DNA of 64,000 nt, from NCBI GenBank assembly GCA_030280995.1, contig JASXTE010000002.1, positions 41,438,683 to 41,502,682 of the forward strand, given 5' to 3'. The translations under genes and the position numbers were made by a program. The notes below the pieces were generated by a model. It did not search any database and was not told where the DNA came from. It worked only from the letters and a program-made list of their open reading frames with translations. The DNA comes from Hemileia vastatrix. Its lineage: Eukaryota; Basidiomycota; Pucciniomycetes; Pucciniales; Zaghouaniaceae. Below are positions 1-10,240 of the stretch, piece after piece (positions within the stretch are counted from its first letter, which is position 1; each line of letters opens with the position of its first letter).

Positions 1-1444
1 AAGGATTAATAAAAAATTTTCCTCCAAAGTACCAAAATTCTTTGAGTAAGGGAAAGATTTCCATTGAATATGGTTATATTTATTACAGGAGAAAAATTAC
101 CAATATCATTGTTATTCCTCCTACCATGAAAGAAACCATCTTAAAACTTTGTCCTGATGATTTATTAGAAGGACATTTTTATCATAACAAAGCCATAATC
201 AGAATAAAAAACACTGCTTGGTGGGCTAATATGTCTGAGGACACTAAATTATATGTTGAATCTTATGAATCTTGTAAAAAATCTGAAAGATTGACAGGTA
301 AAAGAGCAGGATTGTTGCAACATATTGAAGCACCTGATGCTCCTTTGAAAATCACAATATGGATTTTGTCACTGGTATTCCTGTAGCAGGTAAAGACAGT
401 TATAACTCTTGTTGGGTAATAGTGGATAGATTTACCAAAATGTGCAAATTTATTCCAACCACAATAATGTATCAACTAATGAATTAGATTTCTTATGGTG
501 GTCATACATGTTTAATATTTTTCAATTTCTAAAATCCATTGTCTCTGACAGAGACTTAAAATTTACATCTGAATTTTGGATGTCTTTGATTGATCTTTGT
601 GGCTGTGAGTTGAAATTATCTACAGCTCACCATCCTCAGACTGATGGTCTAGCTGAAAGAATGATTCAAACTCTGGAAGATATGATTTGAAGTTATTTTG
701 CCTTTGAGTTAGAATATAATGACAATGAAAGATTTACTCATGACTGGGTTACTCTATTTCCAGGTCTTGAACTTGCTTATAATAGCACTGTTCATTCTGT
801 ATCTTAGAAAAAGCCTTTTGAGCTTTGGTTAGGTTATGTCCCAAACACTCCTGCTCAAATTCTTAATAATAAATTACCAAAGTTGGAACTACACCCTCGT
901 GTTAATTCTTTTATGCAAATGCAACAGCTATGCAGAAAACATGCTCAAAGCTGTATTGAAAGGCATTTTAATAAGAAAAGAAAAGATAGGATAAATCCCA
1001 TAAATTATTCAACTTTAACAAGGGTGATGAGGTGTTGATATCTACTTTCCATTTCAATCTACAGGGAAACAACAAATTAAAAGATCCTTTTGTGGGACCA
1101 TTTGTTTTTAAAAGAATGGTTGGAGATAATGGAGTAAAGGTTGTATTGTATTCTCCATATGATAGAAAACATCCTGTTTTCCCCATTTCTATGCTTAAAC
1201 CTTAGACTTCTGACAGTGACTTATTTCCCAAAAGAAGGGAAGACCTAAGGAAAACCCTCAGGAAGTCACAGAAACTTCAGAAATTGATAAAATTCACAAT
1301 GATAGAATTATCACTTCTGAAAGAGGTATTGAATATTTATTGAGATATAAATACCAATCATTTGAACATGGTGCATGGATAACTGGCAAGGAGATTTTAA
1401 ATATTCCTACTCTGTTAAAAAAGTACAAAAAGAAAAAATCTTAG
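1..1444 (+). pseudogene. Ty3/Gypsy chromovirus fragment: integrase plus C-terminal chromodomain
   Basis: This is the 3' part of a Gypsy polyprotein, open to the left of the window. Reading across frames one finds, in order, a degraded H2C2 zinc finger (about 150-290; the first His and first Cys are lost), the integrase core with DFVTG (362-376) and VDRFTK (422-439), the second catalytic Asp in SDRDLKFTSEFW (about 535-579), the third acidic residue in LAERMIQTLE (about 649), a GPFVFKRM-type integrase tail, and a chromodomain (about 1282-1440) with IEYLLRYKYQSFEHGAW and a terminal LLKKYKKKK helix before a TAG stop. The C-terminal chromodomain defines the chromovirus branch of Ty3/Gypsy. At least two frame changes and stops at about 690 and 807 make it dead. 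It is a different family from the element at 6639-49050, whose integrase has no chromodomain. Confidence 0.85.
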
Positions 1445-1655
1445 CATTTTATTTTTATTTTTTTAGAGTGAGGAAGTGTCAGCCAGGCTATACCAGGAGC
1501 CCAGAAAATTATATGTTAATAATCATCTGAACATGATGCATGAATATCTGGAAATGAAATTTCTAACATTCATACTCTGTTAAAAAAGTATAAAAAGAAA
1601 AAATCTTAGCATTTTTTTTGAGTGAGGGAGTGTCAGCCAGGCTGTCTGAGGAGTC
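1353..1655 (+). repeat. Imperfect tandem duplication of chromodomain tail and LTR start
   Basis: Bases 1353-1500 (end of the chromodomain, stop, purine tract, first ~25 bases of the LTR) recur as a diverged, partly deleted copy at 1523-1655. Both copies contain the CTGTTAAAAAAGTA block, the AAATCTTAGCATTTT block and a TGTCAGCCAGGCT LTR start (1477 and 1631). The intervening ~20 bases look like LTR sequence. Confidence 0.75.
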
Positions 1656-2916
1656 CAGTTAATTGTTATAATACTTTATTGAAATCATAAAAGGGAATTA
1701 CACTATGTATTTTATCTATTTAAAATAATATATTTTATTGAACAATAAAGTTATATAAATATTTTATAAAAAAGTAAAATAATTATTATATTCATTTTAT
1801 TATTAAGTAAAGTACTTATTACATAAAAATATATTATATTATATAAAATCATGGCGCATTTTTATGTATTTAATATCTATAAATTAATCATTAATTATTT
1901 ATAAATATATATTGTAAGTGTAAGGATAAATTTAACTTATAATGTAATTAGAATTTAATTAATAAAATTTATATATACTAAATACAAATTTTCTTATATT
2001 ATTATCCATAAATATTGGGTGCATTTTTTGACCCTTAATTGTGTCAGAAAAATTATTAAATAATTAAAAACACTTATTTAATAAAATGGTATTAAATTTT
2101 CACTTTAAATTAGAAATATCATTAAATTAATAATTTGTTTAATTTAAACTGGTCATTAAATTAATTAAAAAGTTAAAACAATTAATTAAATTTTCTTTAT
2201 ATTGGGTTAAATTGATTACATAAATTTTGGTGTGAAAATAATTTTATTTGTTTTAATTAAACCCTTTCTATCTTAATTTAATATCTGTTTTTGTATTTTT
2301 TTATCACAGTTCTTATGTTTCATACTCACTTAGCTAATTATTATATTAATTTAATGTTTTGAGAGTTTATTGTGGGAAAAATATTTTCTTACTCACAGGT
2401 TTAGTTTACTGTTTCATATTTTTCTCTTAATTTTTATGTTTCAATTACTCTTTTTTTTTCTTGTCTCACACTATTATTCTTTTGTATATAAACATTTATG
2501 GCGCTTAAGAGGTTTTCCTTTCCTATAAAAAAGCCTTGGAAGTCCCCTTTGGCAGGTATTACTTACATTATCATACAAAACTTATATAACTTTTATTATT
2601 ACTTTTTATGACATTACACGTCCTCTAAAAATATTATGTAAATAAATTAACGGTTGCTTTAAGTCTGTTAGTAATTATAGTTGATATTTAAGAATAAATA
2701 AAATTACTTACTTGTTCATTTTTCCCTATTAAACCAGTACTTTTTGTCATGTCAATACTCACAAATTTGTCATTGCATTTTCTTTTTAAATAGTTACTTT
2801 AATCTTTTATTTTTGTTATTACATTCTTCTTCTTATTATCTCTTTAATCTCTCTCTTCTCCTTCTTCCTCTTTTCTTCTTCCTCTTCTTCTCCTTCTTCT
2901 AGACAACCGGCCAACA
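1477..2916 (+). mobile_element. 3' LTR of the chromovirus fragment
   Basis: A purine tract (GAGTGAGGAAG, about 1466-1476) precedes TGTCAGCC, the expected position for a 3' LTR; a second copy of the start lies at 1631. The right end is placed at CCAACA (2911-2916), because the sequence from 2917 on (ATATTGGTATG) is shared with 36284 onward, where no LTR is present. That makes the LTR about 1.29-1.44 kb with TG...CA ends. Inside are a TATA-like element (TTTGTATATAAAC, about 2480) and a long pyrimidine-rich run (about 2820-2900). The 5' LTR is outside the window, so the ends are inferred. Confidence 0.6.
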
Positions 2917-4234
2917 ATATTGGTATGAAATTATATTTAAGTGTCCTTGAAAAACTATTGAATTTAAAAAAAATCTTTTTATCAGGTTCAAATATTTTGA
3001 AAAAGAGAATTTTCTCTAAATATTTATGATCTATAGTTTAGCTTGTTGTATTTTGATTCATATTTTATATTAATTTTTTTAATACTTTTACATTCATGTA
3101 TAGATATCAAATTTCATTCAATAATTTGGAAAAAAAGATATTTAATTCTTTCTAAGAAAGTAAACAAAGAAATGAAAGCAACCAGGTCATTCATTATCAA
3201 AAAAAATTTAATATTATTTTTATAAATATAAAAAAAACCTTTTTAGACTTCCATCCTTCTTGTTAATCCTTAAATGTCAATAATAGGTTATTTAAATGTT
3301 ATTTTTCTTTTAAAATTTAAAGTAAATTAAGTTCTACTTACATCTACCTCAATAGATCAAGGTCAATAAAGATGTATCTACAATCTTTTTCTAAATTTTT
3401 AAGATTCATTCAACTCCAAGAAAAAAGAAATATCCATCCACAACTTTAAAAATTAATTCATTGGATAAATATTCAAACACTTTAAAATAGAATTCAATTT
3501 GATTGTGTTATATTTATTTTTTAATATATTGAGGTTCACCCTCTCACAAAAGTAAAAGCTTTTTAATAATTATCAATATTTTATTATAATATAACAAAAT
3601 TTACTTAAAAATGATGCAGAAGTTTCTATTTTACATACTTTTTTTTATGGATTTAAAAAACAAATTAAATTTGATATATAGAAATATCATCATATAATTC
3701 TGCTTTTGAAATTCTGAATCTGAAGCAAAGAATGATGATGAAAGCTAAGTCAAGATTTAAAAGGAAATTGAAATTGAAATTAATTAAATATTCCTCTTCT
3801 ACAAGGCAAATCTTAATCTGGAATTAATTTTTATTGGAGATCTAAATTGATTAAAAGATCCTTTATTCTCAATATACTTTATTTTTATTTATTGATTTTT
3901 TCACTTCTACTTTTGCAGTTACATGGTTCACTAAAATATAATTATATGATGAAAAATGTTCAATGTATCAAAAATAAATCACAAGTAACACTAGTGTAAA
4001 AATTTCAGTAAATTTAAGATTGAAAAATGGCACTAAATTAATTCAAGTTAGATATGAAAGTAAATAATGAATGAATCAAAGAAAAAATTAATATTTAATT
4101 ATCCATTAATGAATTTTTTATTTTTATTTTTACTTAAATAAAAAAATACATGGTTTTAATTTACTTATTAATAAGAAAAAACTTATTTCAAAAATTAACA
4201 ATTTTTTGATATTTGTAAAAATAATATTAATAGT

Positions 4235-4495
4235 CACTATGCAATATAGGGGGTGTACCTGCTAGCAAGTCCCCCACCTGAACTTAGATAGAACTCAGAT
4301 GGAACTCAGACTGAAATCATATTAAACCCATACTGAACTATACTTGAACATTCACCTAAAAATGTTCTTCTGAGTGGTTTTCATCCCTGGTTGTATGGTT
4401 CCTTTGTCAATAGCTCAATGTGTGTTCAATTTGTGGTGAGTTTGGGACCAAGGTTGCGGACTTGCTAGCTAGTCTGCCCCCCATATTGTGTGGTG
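4235..4495 (+). mobile_element. CACTA-like MITE copy A
   Basis: A 261-bp element with 5' end CACTATGCAATATAGGGGG and 3' end CCCCCCATATTGTGTGGTG, which are imperfect inverted repeats of about 38 bp. It is flanked by AGT (4232-4234) and AGT (4496-4498). The paralogous site at about 37874-37885 reads AATAGTACAGATC without the element, which proves the insertion and the 3-bp target duplication. The subterminal region carries GAACTCAGA-like motifs repeated every 10-12 bp, as expected for CACTA-type transposase-binding repeats. No coding capacity. Confidence 0.9.
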
Positions 4496-4793
4496 AGTAA
4501 AGATCTATTTATGATGATGAATATGATCTTTTAGGAAGAATTTTTAAGATATTGCATATTTTTAGTTTCCATTTGCAATAATTAAACAAGTTAAAAAGCT
4601 ATATTGTCTTTATTATATTTTTTATATTATATTTTATTTTACTTGTTGCAATGATAATTTTTTATTGTATTATTATTTTTCAATTTTCAACTTCATTTTT
4701 CTTGATAATTTAATTGTTTTAGGTTTTTCACCAGATTATACATAATCATCAGCTTCTTAAAGATTTTTTATGAAAGTGTGTAAATATATCATT

Positions 4794-5043
4794 CACTATG
4801 CAATATAGGGGGTGGACTTGCTAGCAAGTACTCAATCTGAACTCAGATGGAGCTCAGACTGAACTCATACTGAACCCATAATGAACTCTACTTGAACACC
4901 CACCTAGAGCTGTTTTGCTGAGTGGTTTTCATCCCTGATTTTATGGTTCCTTTATCAATAGCTCAATGTGAGTTCAATCTGTGATGAGTTTGAATCCAAG
5001 GTTGCGGACTGGCTAGTAAGTCCGCCCCCCATATTGTGTGGTG
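4794..5043 (+). mobile_element. CACTA-like MITE copy B
   Basis: Same family as copy A, 250 bp, flanked by ATT on both sides (4791-4793 and 5044-5046). The empty site in copy 2 (about 38173-38178) reads AAATCATTCTACC. The left TIR keeps a GCTAGC-centred palindrome; the right one is slightly degenerate (GGCTAGTAAG). Confidence 0.9.
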
Positions 5044-5242
5044 ATTCTACCACTAAACTAAAACTATACCTGTAGAATAAAATCACATTTTTACCTATCA
5101 CTACTTTATGGTCTTTTAATTTTTTATTAACATGTATATCAGAATATTTTTCTTTATTTAAATTTTAAATGTCTTTAATAACATTAAATATATAGTAATT
5201 CACTAAAAAAAAAATTATTTTTGTTAAATCAGTCTATTCATT

Positions 5243-6382
5243 GTACTTAGAAAGTTTCATTATAAAAAATTTGCATCTTTCTAACTTATCCTTTATATCT
5301 AATTACTCAGAAATATCTATTTCAAACTCTTGTAGTTTTTTAAATTTTTTGAAAAGTCTTGTACTAATTTGAATAGAAGAGCCAAGGCAATTGAATCCAC
5401 CAATTCGGTAACATTGTGAAGTGAAATGATTAAGAAGGTTTGCTGGTCATAGAATTGCTGTGATTCCATTAATGGCCTCCATGTCTACTTTGCAAGCAAT
5501 TTCAGGAAAATGAAGCTTTCCACCTTTTTGATTTTGTTGATTAGAGTTATAAAATTGATGAATAGAATTTTTCTCAGTGTCTTTAGGCATGAAAAGTGCA
5601 AATGTATACTTGCTATGGTCTGATTCATGGTGAGTACTACTTGAAAACCCATTTCCATTTGAGCCTGTTTTCCAAGTAACATTTCCAGAAAATGGTTCCA
5701 TTTCTTGATCATTAAAATTTTCTCCAAACCTAGGGATTCCAAGCTTTTGACAGAGTTTTACTGCTTCTTGATACTTAACATAAGATATATTTTGATAAAA
5801 AAATTTAAAGAATAACTCTATTCGCTTCATGCAACAAACATACTCTTCCAAATCTAAGGGCTTAAAAGCATATTGACCTAAAAAAGTAATTAAAATAATA
5901 GAAGATTAAAACTATTCATAAATAAAACTATTTGATACTTACAAATCAATAGAGACTTTTCCCTATCTAAACACCAACCACCAACAAACATATTACCAAA
6001 TTCTCCACCATTTTTATGAGCTTTATTTTGAAAAACTCAATTTTCACAATAAAAAAAATCTTTGATGCACTGAATTGTTGCTTCAATCATGTTTAATTGA
6101 ATGTGATCTTCAATAGAAATTTTTTTCACTATCACACTTGGAATCAAGGAGCAGACTGGATGGAAAATATAACAGCTAGAATTCAAAATAAAATACCATT
6201 CTGGATTATTTAAATTTTTTACAAAACTCCCAGAAAAATATTCTTTTATATTTCCATCTGTCTCAATACCATAATTTTTATCCATAATTAATGCATTCTT
6301 TATGTTTTTTGCATGCTGGTTGTTTGATTTTTTTTACTCAGTGGTGATTTTTCCTTATAAACAAACTTTGTGAAGCCTGCAT
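5243..6382 (-). pseudogene. Decayed paralogue of the Tet-like 2OG-Fe(II) oxygenase
   Basis: Aligns with the intact gene at 38373-39511. The start codon position (6382) and the intron position (about 5880-5945) are conserved, but the N-terminal CGA codon has become TGA (HHR to HH-stop), and a TGG in the C-terminal core has become TGA (about 5447-5449). Both are C:G to T:A changes visible by direct comparison with the paralogue. There are also indels in the Lys-rich N-terminus, and the normal stop region is altered. The iron-binding HxD reads HHE here, so the catalytic site would be changed even without the stops. Non-functional. Confidence 0.8.
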
Positions 6383-6638
6383 CTTGCAGTGTAGTGGATA
6401 AGAAATTAATTTGATTACAAAATAAATAAATAAAAAGTGAAAAAGAATTCAATGTTTAAAAATAAGGCCTTAAAAGTAATCATTATATTCTTAATATTAA
6501 GTAAAAAATCATATCCAACATGCATGTAGAAAAAATGAGTATTAGCTACATTTAAAATATTAATCAAGTATTTGGAATTGAAGCATCATTTTATTGCTTA
6601 AAAGTATAGTATTATATCATATTTGTTGGGAACACAAT

Positions 6639-7745
6639 GTGGTCTTCCAACATTGGCAGGGGCCTTTGTTGTGTGATTTGGCACTGTTTGTGTATGTCTT
6701 AATTGACATCTGTTAGGGAATTTGGTATTTTTCTGGTTTTATTCCGTGGATATTGGGTCTGCGGGTATGTGGGTACTATCATTGGATAGCCCTGGTTTTT
6801 CTCTATATTTTATGTCCTGTAGACATTTTTCATATTCTGAGTTTTAAGGGGTCATTTCCTCATTTTTCATTTATAAAAGATTGCTGTTTAATTTTGTTTT
6901 TTGTGTTTTATGGGCTAACCTTAAGTCTTAGGGTTAAGTGCTTAGTACCATTGGATAGAGCTAATTTTTCTCTATATTTCATGTCACAATGATGTTATAG
7001 TGAAATTCCGTGTTTTAAAGGTTTTAGTAGTTGTAGCTAATTTTTCTAAGTAGATTAGTGGTTTTTATTGATTTTCTGGCTTCAGGGAGGCCGGGCCGCT
7101 TCAGGAAGGCTGGGCCGCTTCAGGCGGCATCTCCAACGTTGGGTGGCCCGCCCGCCTCTGTTTTAGGAGGTTGGGGAGCCCTCCAGGAGGGTTTTTTATG
7201 CAATTTGGCAGGTACAGGCGCCAGATTGGTGGGTGCGCATGGGCTCTTAGTGGTCTGTGTGTACATAGTGAATAAGAAAGTTTGGGGCAACCTTAATCAT
7301 CATACAACCATCCGGAGGTGATATCATTGTTCCTCACTCAGTTTTCACTGTTTTCTGGCCACAATTGGCTGTGTTTGTTGCAAGTGAGTTCTTCATTTAA
7401 CTTAACTTTAGCAACTGTTTTCTCTGTTATAGTCTTGCAAGCTATAGCAAGTATTATTGCTGTCTCTGGTGTGGATTTGCAGCCTACATCAAGTATTTTT
7501 GCTGTCTCTGGTGTGGACTTTGTTCTACATTTCAGTTCTTTGGTCTGGTAGTCTATCTGGGGACTACTTTCTTGGCTCATCAAGCAGTCAAGTGTGTTAA
7601 AAAGGGGCTTTAGAAAAACAGGAACCAACTTACTTTAGCAAGTAAATCTCACTCTATTTTTCTAAAGGGACAGGGAATTTTCTCTCTGGTTTTTCTCCAA
7701 CTCCCTTGGTCAAGGCCTATAGCTAGTACTATAGGATTGTCTACA
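6639..7745 (+). mobile_element. 5' LTR of the Ty3/Gypsy retrotransposon
   Basis: About 1.1 kb from TGTGGTCTTCC to GGATTGTCTACA, nearly identical to 47958-49050. The few differences include an 18-bp GC-rich tandem duplication (about 7081-7118) absent from the 3' LTR. It contains a TATA-like box (TTTATAAAAG, about 6870) and a GC-rich island at 7087-7157. The left flank is copy 1 of the outer repeat; the uninterrupted site in copy 2 is near 39765. The target duplication is probably ACGAG, clear on the right (49051-49055) and mutated on the left. Confidence 0.9.
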
Positions 7746-7749
7746 TTTC

Positions 7750-7766
7750 TGGCACCCAACGTGGGG
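7750..7766 (+). other. Primer-binding site
   Basis: TGGCACCCAACGTGGGG starts four bases after the 5' LTR. It differs by one base from the retroviral-type PBS TGGCGCCCAACGTGGGG that pairs with tRNA-Lys(1,2). A fungal lysine tRNA is therefore the likely minus-strand primer (inference). Confidence 0.75.
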
Positions 7767-7836
7767 AAGAACTTGCTAGTTCTTTGGAATCTCTGTTTTC
7801 TTTGGCTGGCTCTTTTTGGTGTTTTGGACTGGAGGA

Positions 7837-9539
7837 ATGGCTTCTGGTTCCTCTATTCCTGTGGTGACTGTCAGTGGGGGGAATGGTCCTCCTTCTGTGA
7901 TGGTTAGGGAGTGTGTGAGGATTAAAACTTGGGATGGTACCAAGTTTAATGGGGAGGATGTCAAGTGATTTCTAGAGAAGTATGAAACTGCTTCTGGAGT
8001 GGATGGTGCTTCCTACCTGGACATGGTGAAGCAGATTATCTTCTTCATTGGTGATAGGTCAGTGGAGAAGGAGATTGTGGCCATGTCTGGCTACAAGAAG
8101 ATGGATTGTAAATTGTTGTGTAGGGAAATGGTGGATAGATGGGGTGTCAGGTTCACTATGGTGGGTCTGAACAAGGTTGTCAGTGAATGGCATTCTTATG
8201 GTGGTGAGGGTAACTTACATAGTTACAGGAAGTTTCTGCTACAGTTTGATCCTGTGGTGAAATATTTGGTGGAAGTGGAGGAGCTGGCTCATGAAAATGC
8301 TGCCAAAGATGTTTTTTGGTCTGCCCTGGCTAGAGATGTCAGGATGGATGCGTTTAAGAAGTTGTCAAGAAAGGAATTGATGAAGACTCTTTCTAATGGG
8401 GATCAGAAGTTGCATGCCTTGGATAAGGTGAAGGAGGCTGTTGAGGCCCATTTAAAGTTATTGGCTGTGGACACCTATCAGGAGGGGTGTGCCAAGTATG
8501 TCAGCAAAGCCAGTGAGGCTTTGGCTGAAGATGAAGTTAGGGAGAAGAAGGAGGAGAAAAAATTGGTGCAGGTTTCCAAACAGGAGAGGGACCCAATGGT
8601 GGAGAAGTTGGCTGATCTGACAAAACAGCTGCACATTTTTGTCCAGGAGGCCAAGAAGGTTAATAGGGCACCTTCTCAGCCAAGAGATTTTGAAAGGAGG
8701 GCTGGTAGGAGTGATCCTTGGGTTTGCTCTTATTGCAGTAGGAGGGGTCACAGGTCCAATGATTGCTGGGCACTGAACAGAGATGTGTCGGAAGGAAAAG
8801 TGGAGTTTGATGGCAGGATTTTTAAGTTCCCTGATGGTTCCTTTGTGAAGCCCAGTGAGGGGCAGGCTCCTGTTGATTTGGTCAGGAGAAGGGGTGGTCT
8901 CAATCAAAGGAGGCCAAGGTTTGAGGAGATTCCTGATTAGGGAAAGTCTTCTGTTAAGGTAGATGAAGACGTCAAGGGAAAGGGGAAGGAGGTCAATAAG
9001 GTCTCTTTTTCTACTTCCTTTGGTGGTTTGGAGTTGTATTCTTGTGGTGGACATTCAAGTGGTGAATGCTTGGCTGGTGTTTTTGATGTGGAAGCAGGAA
9101 AGGTGGGTAGGCCTAAGAGCAGTTCTCAGGCCCAACCAAAGCCAAATGCTTCAAAGGGTGATCCTAAGCTGAGTGCAGCTAGGAAGAGGTACAGCAAAGA
9201 GGAGCTGTACAAGATGCAGAAGGGTATGGCTGATATGGGCCCCCCTAGTTTTGGTGCATTGGACCTGAATGGTGAGTGAATGCCAATGGAGGTGGATTCT
9301 GACTCGGAGGAGGATGTCCCTTTGGCTTCATTGCCAAAGCCTGTTGGAGTCAGAGGTTCTGGTGAGGGATCTGGTTTGGTTCCTGTTAATGGTAAATCTG
9401 TTGGTGGTGCTGGTCCTCAAGAATCTTCTAGGACCAAGGTGGTGAAGCAAAGATCTCACTTTGAGAGGCCAGTAGTGTCTCCAGTAGTGTCTTGTCAAGT
9501 TAATGTTATGGACTCTGTCCTGGAAAGGATGAAAGGATG
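7837..9539 (+). pseudogene. gag: Gag-like capsid/nucleocapsid region of the retrotransposon
   Basis: The reading frame starts at ATG 7837 (MASGSS...), 92 bases after the LTR. A retrotransposon capsid-like helical region follows (about 7930-8500), then a Lys/Glu-rich linker and one CCHC zinc knuckle, C-x2-C-x4-H-x4-C, at 8725-8766 (CSYCSRRGHRSNDC). The same frame continues through a Ser/Gly-rich spacer with an acidic patch (DSDSEEDVPL, about 9295). In-frame stops sit at 7966 (TGA where Trp is expected), 8938 (TAG) and 9277 (TGA). An 8-base direct repeat, GAAAGGAT at 9523-9530 and 9531-9538, shifts the frame before the protease. The knuckle is intact, but the copy cannot make a full product. 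Confidence 0.8.
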
Positions 9540-10240
9540 AACCAGGGTCAGGTTTCCCTATCTTATGGGGAATCGTATGCTATCAGTCCAGGGTTGGCTG
9601 ATAGGCAGAAGAAGTTTTTGACCAGGAGAAGGTTGTCTTCTGGTGAGGTAGAATACATTTGTGATTCTTCTGAAAAGTTTGGTGAGGGGTTGGAAACTCA
9701 TTTTTCTTCTCCTCTGGGATATGTCAATGTCACTCTGAATGGCAGGGAGGTAAGGGCATTGGTGGATTCAGGTTCTCAGATAAACCTGATTTCTTTGTTT
9801 GAGGCAACTCATATGGGCCTCCCCATCAAAACTGGTATTGGTGGGAATTTGAGAGGGATCGGTGGCCATGTCACTGAATTGGTTGGAACTTCAGAGTTTG
9901 TGAAGTTAGATGTTGGAGGAGCCTCAGGGAAGGTTCATTTTTACATTGCTAAAGGTAATGTAAAAGCAGTTTTGGGCGGGCCATTCTTGATGGATTTTCA
10001 GGAAAGAATTGGTTATTAATTTGATTTGGGAATCAGTTTGGAGTTGACTGGTGACGACGAAAGGAGGCTTCACATGAGGTTGTCATCCCCTGGAGAGGAT
10101 GGTTGGGAGACTAGGCCTGTTTTATCTTCAATGTGCCAGTGCATGGACTGCTGCAGGAGAAGGAAGGAAGTGGGTGCTGCCTCTGGTTTTTTGGAGTGCG
10201 GCTCAGGCTCTATTGAGAGTCTTTCTTTTTTAGAGTAATA
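9537..10240 (+). pseudogene. pro: Aspartic protease region of the retrotransposon
   Basis: Contains the retropepsin signature ALVDSGSQINLIS with the catalytic Asp codon at 9765, followed by a GIGGHVTELVGTSEFVKLDVGG flap-like stretch and the second hydrophobic motif VKAVLGGPFLMDF. These are the usual elements of a Ty3-type protease. An in-frame TAA at 10017 interrupts it, and the frame then continues through a short Cys-rich stretch (CQCMDCCRRRK) to a stop at about 10237. It lies one frame away from gag because of the 8-base duplication upstream, and in another frame from pol downstream. Confidence 0.75.

Larger units (their letters stand above)
2917..6638. repeat. Outer ~9.7-kb repeat, copy 1, left part
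   Basis: Homologous along its length to 36284-39765 in the same orientation, with small indels, and interrupted here by two MITEs that copy 2 lacks. The homology resumes at 49051, on the far side of the LTR retrotransposon, so this is one repeat split by insertion. It carries the decayed paralogue of the Tet-like oxygenase. No other coding sequence is seen; 2917-4234 is AT-rich and without gene signals. Confidence 0.9.

Noticed and set aside
6753..7628. ORFs inside the 5' LTR (and their twins at 48073-48933)
   Set aside because: Lie fully inside LTRs, lack domain features and are shared because the LTRs are identical.
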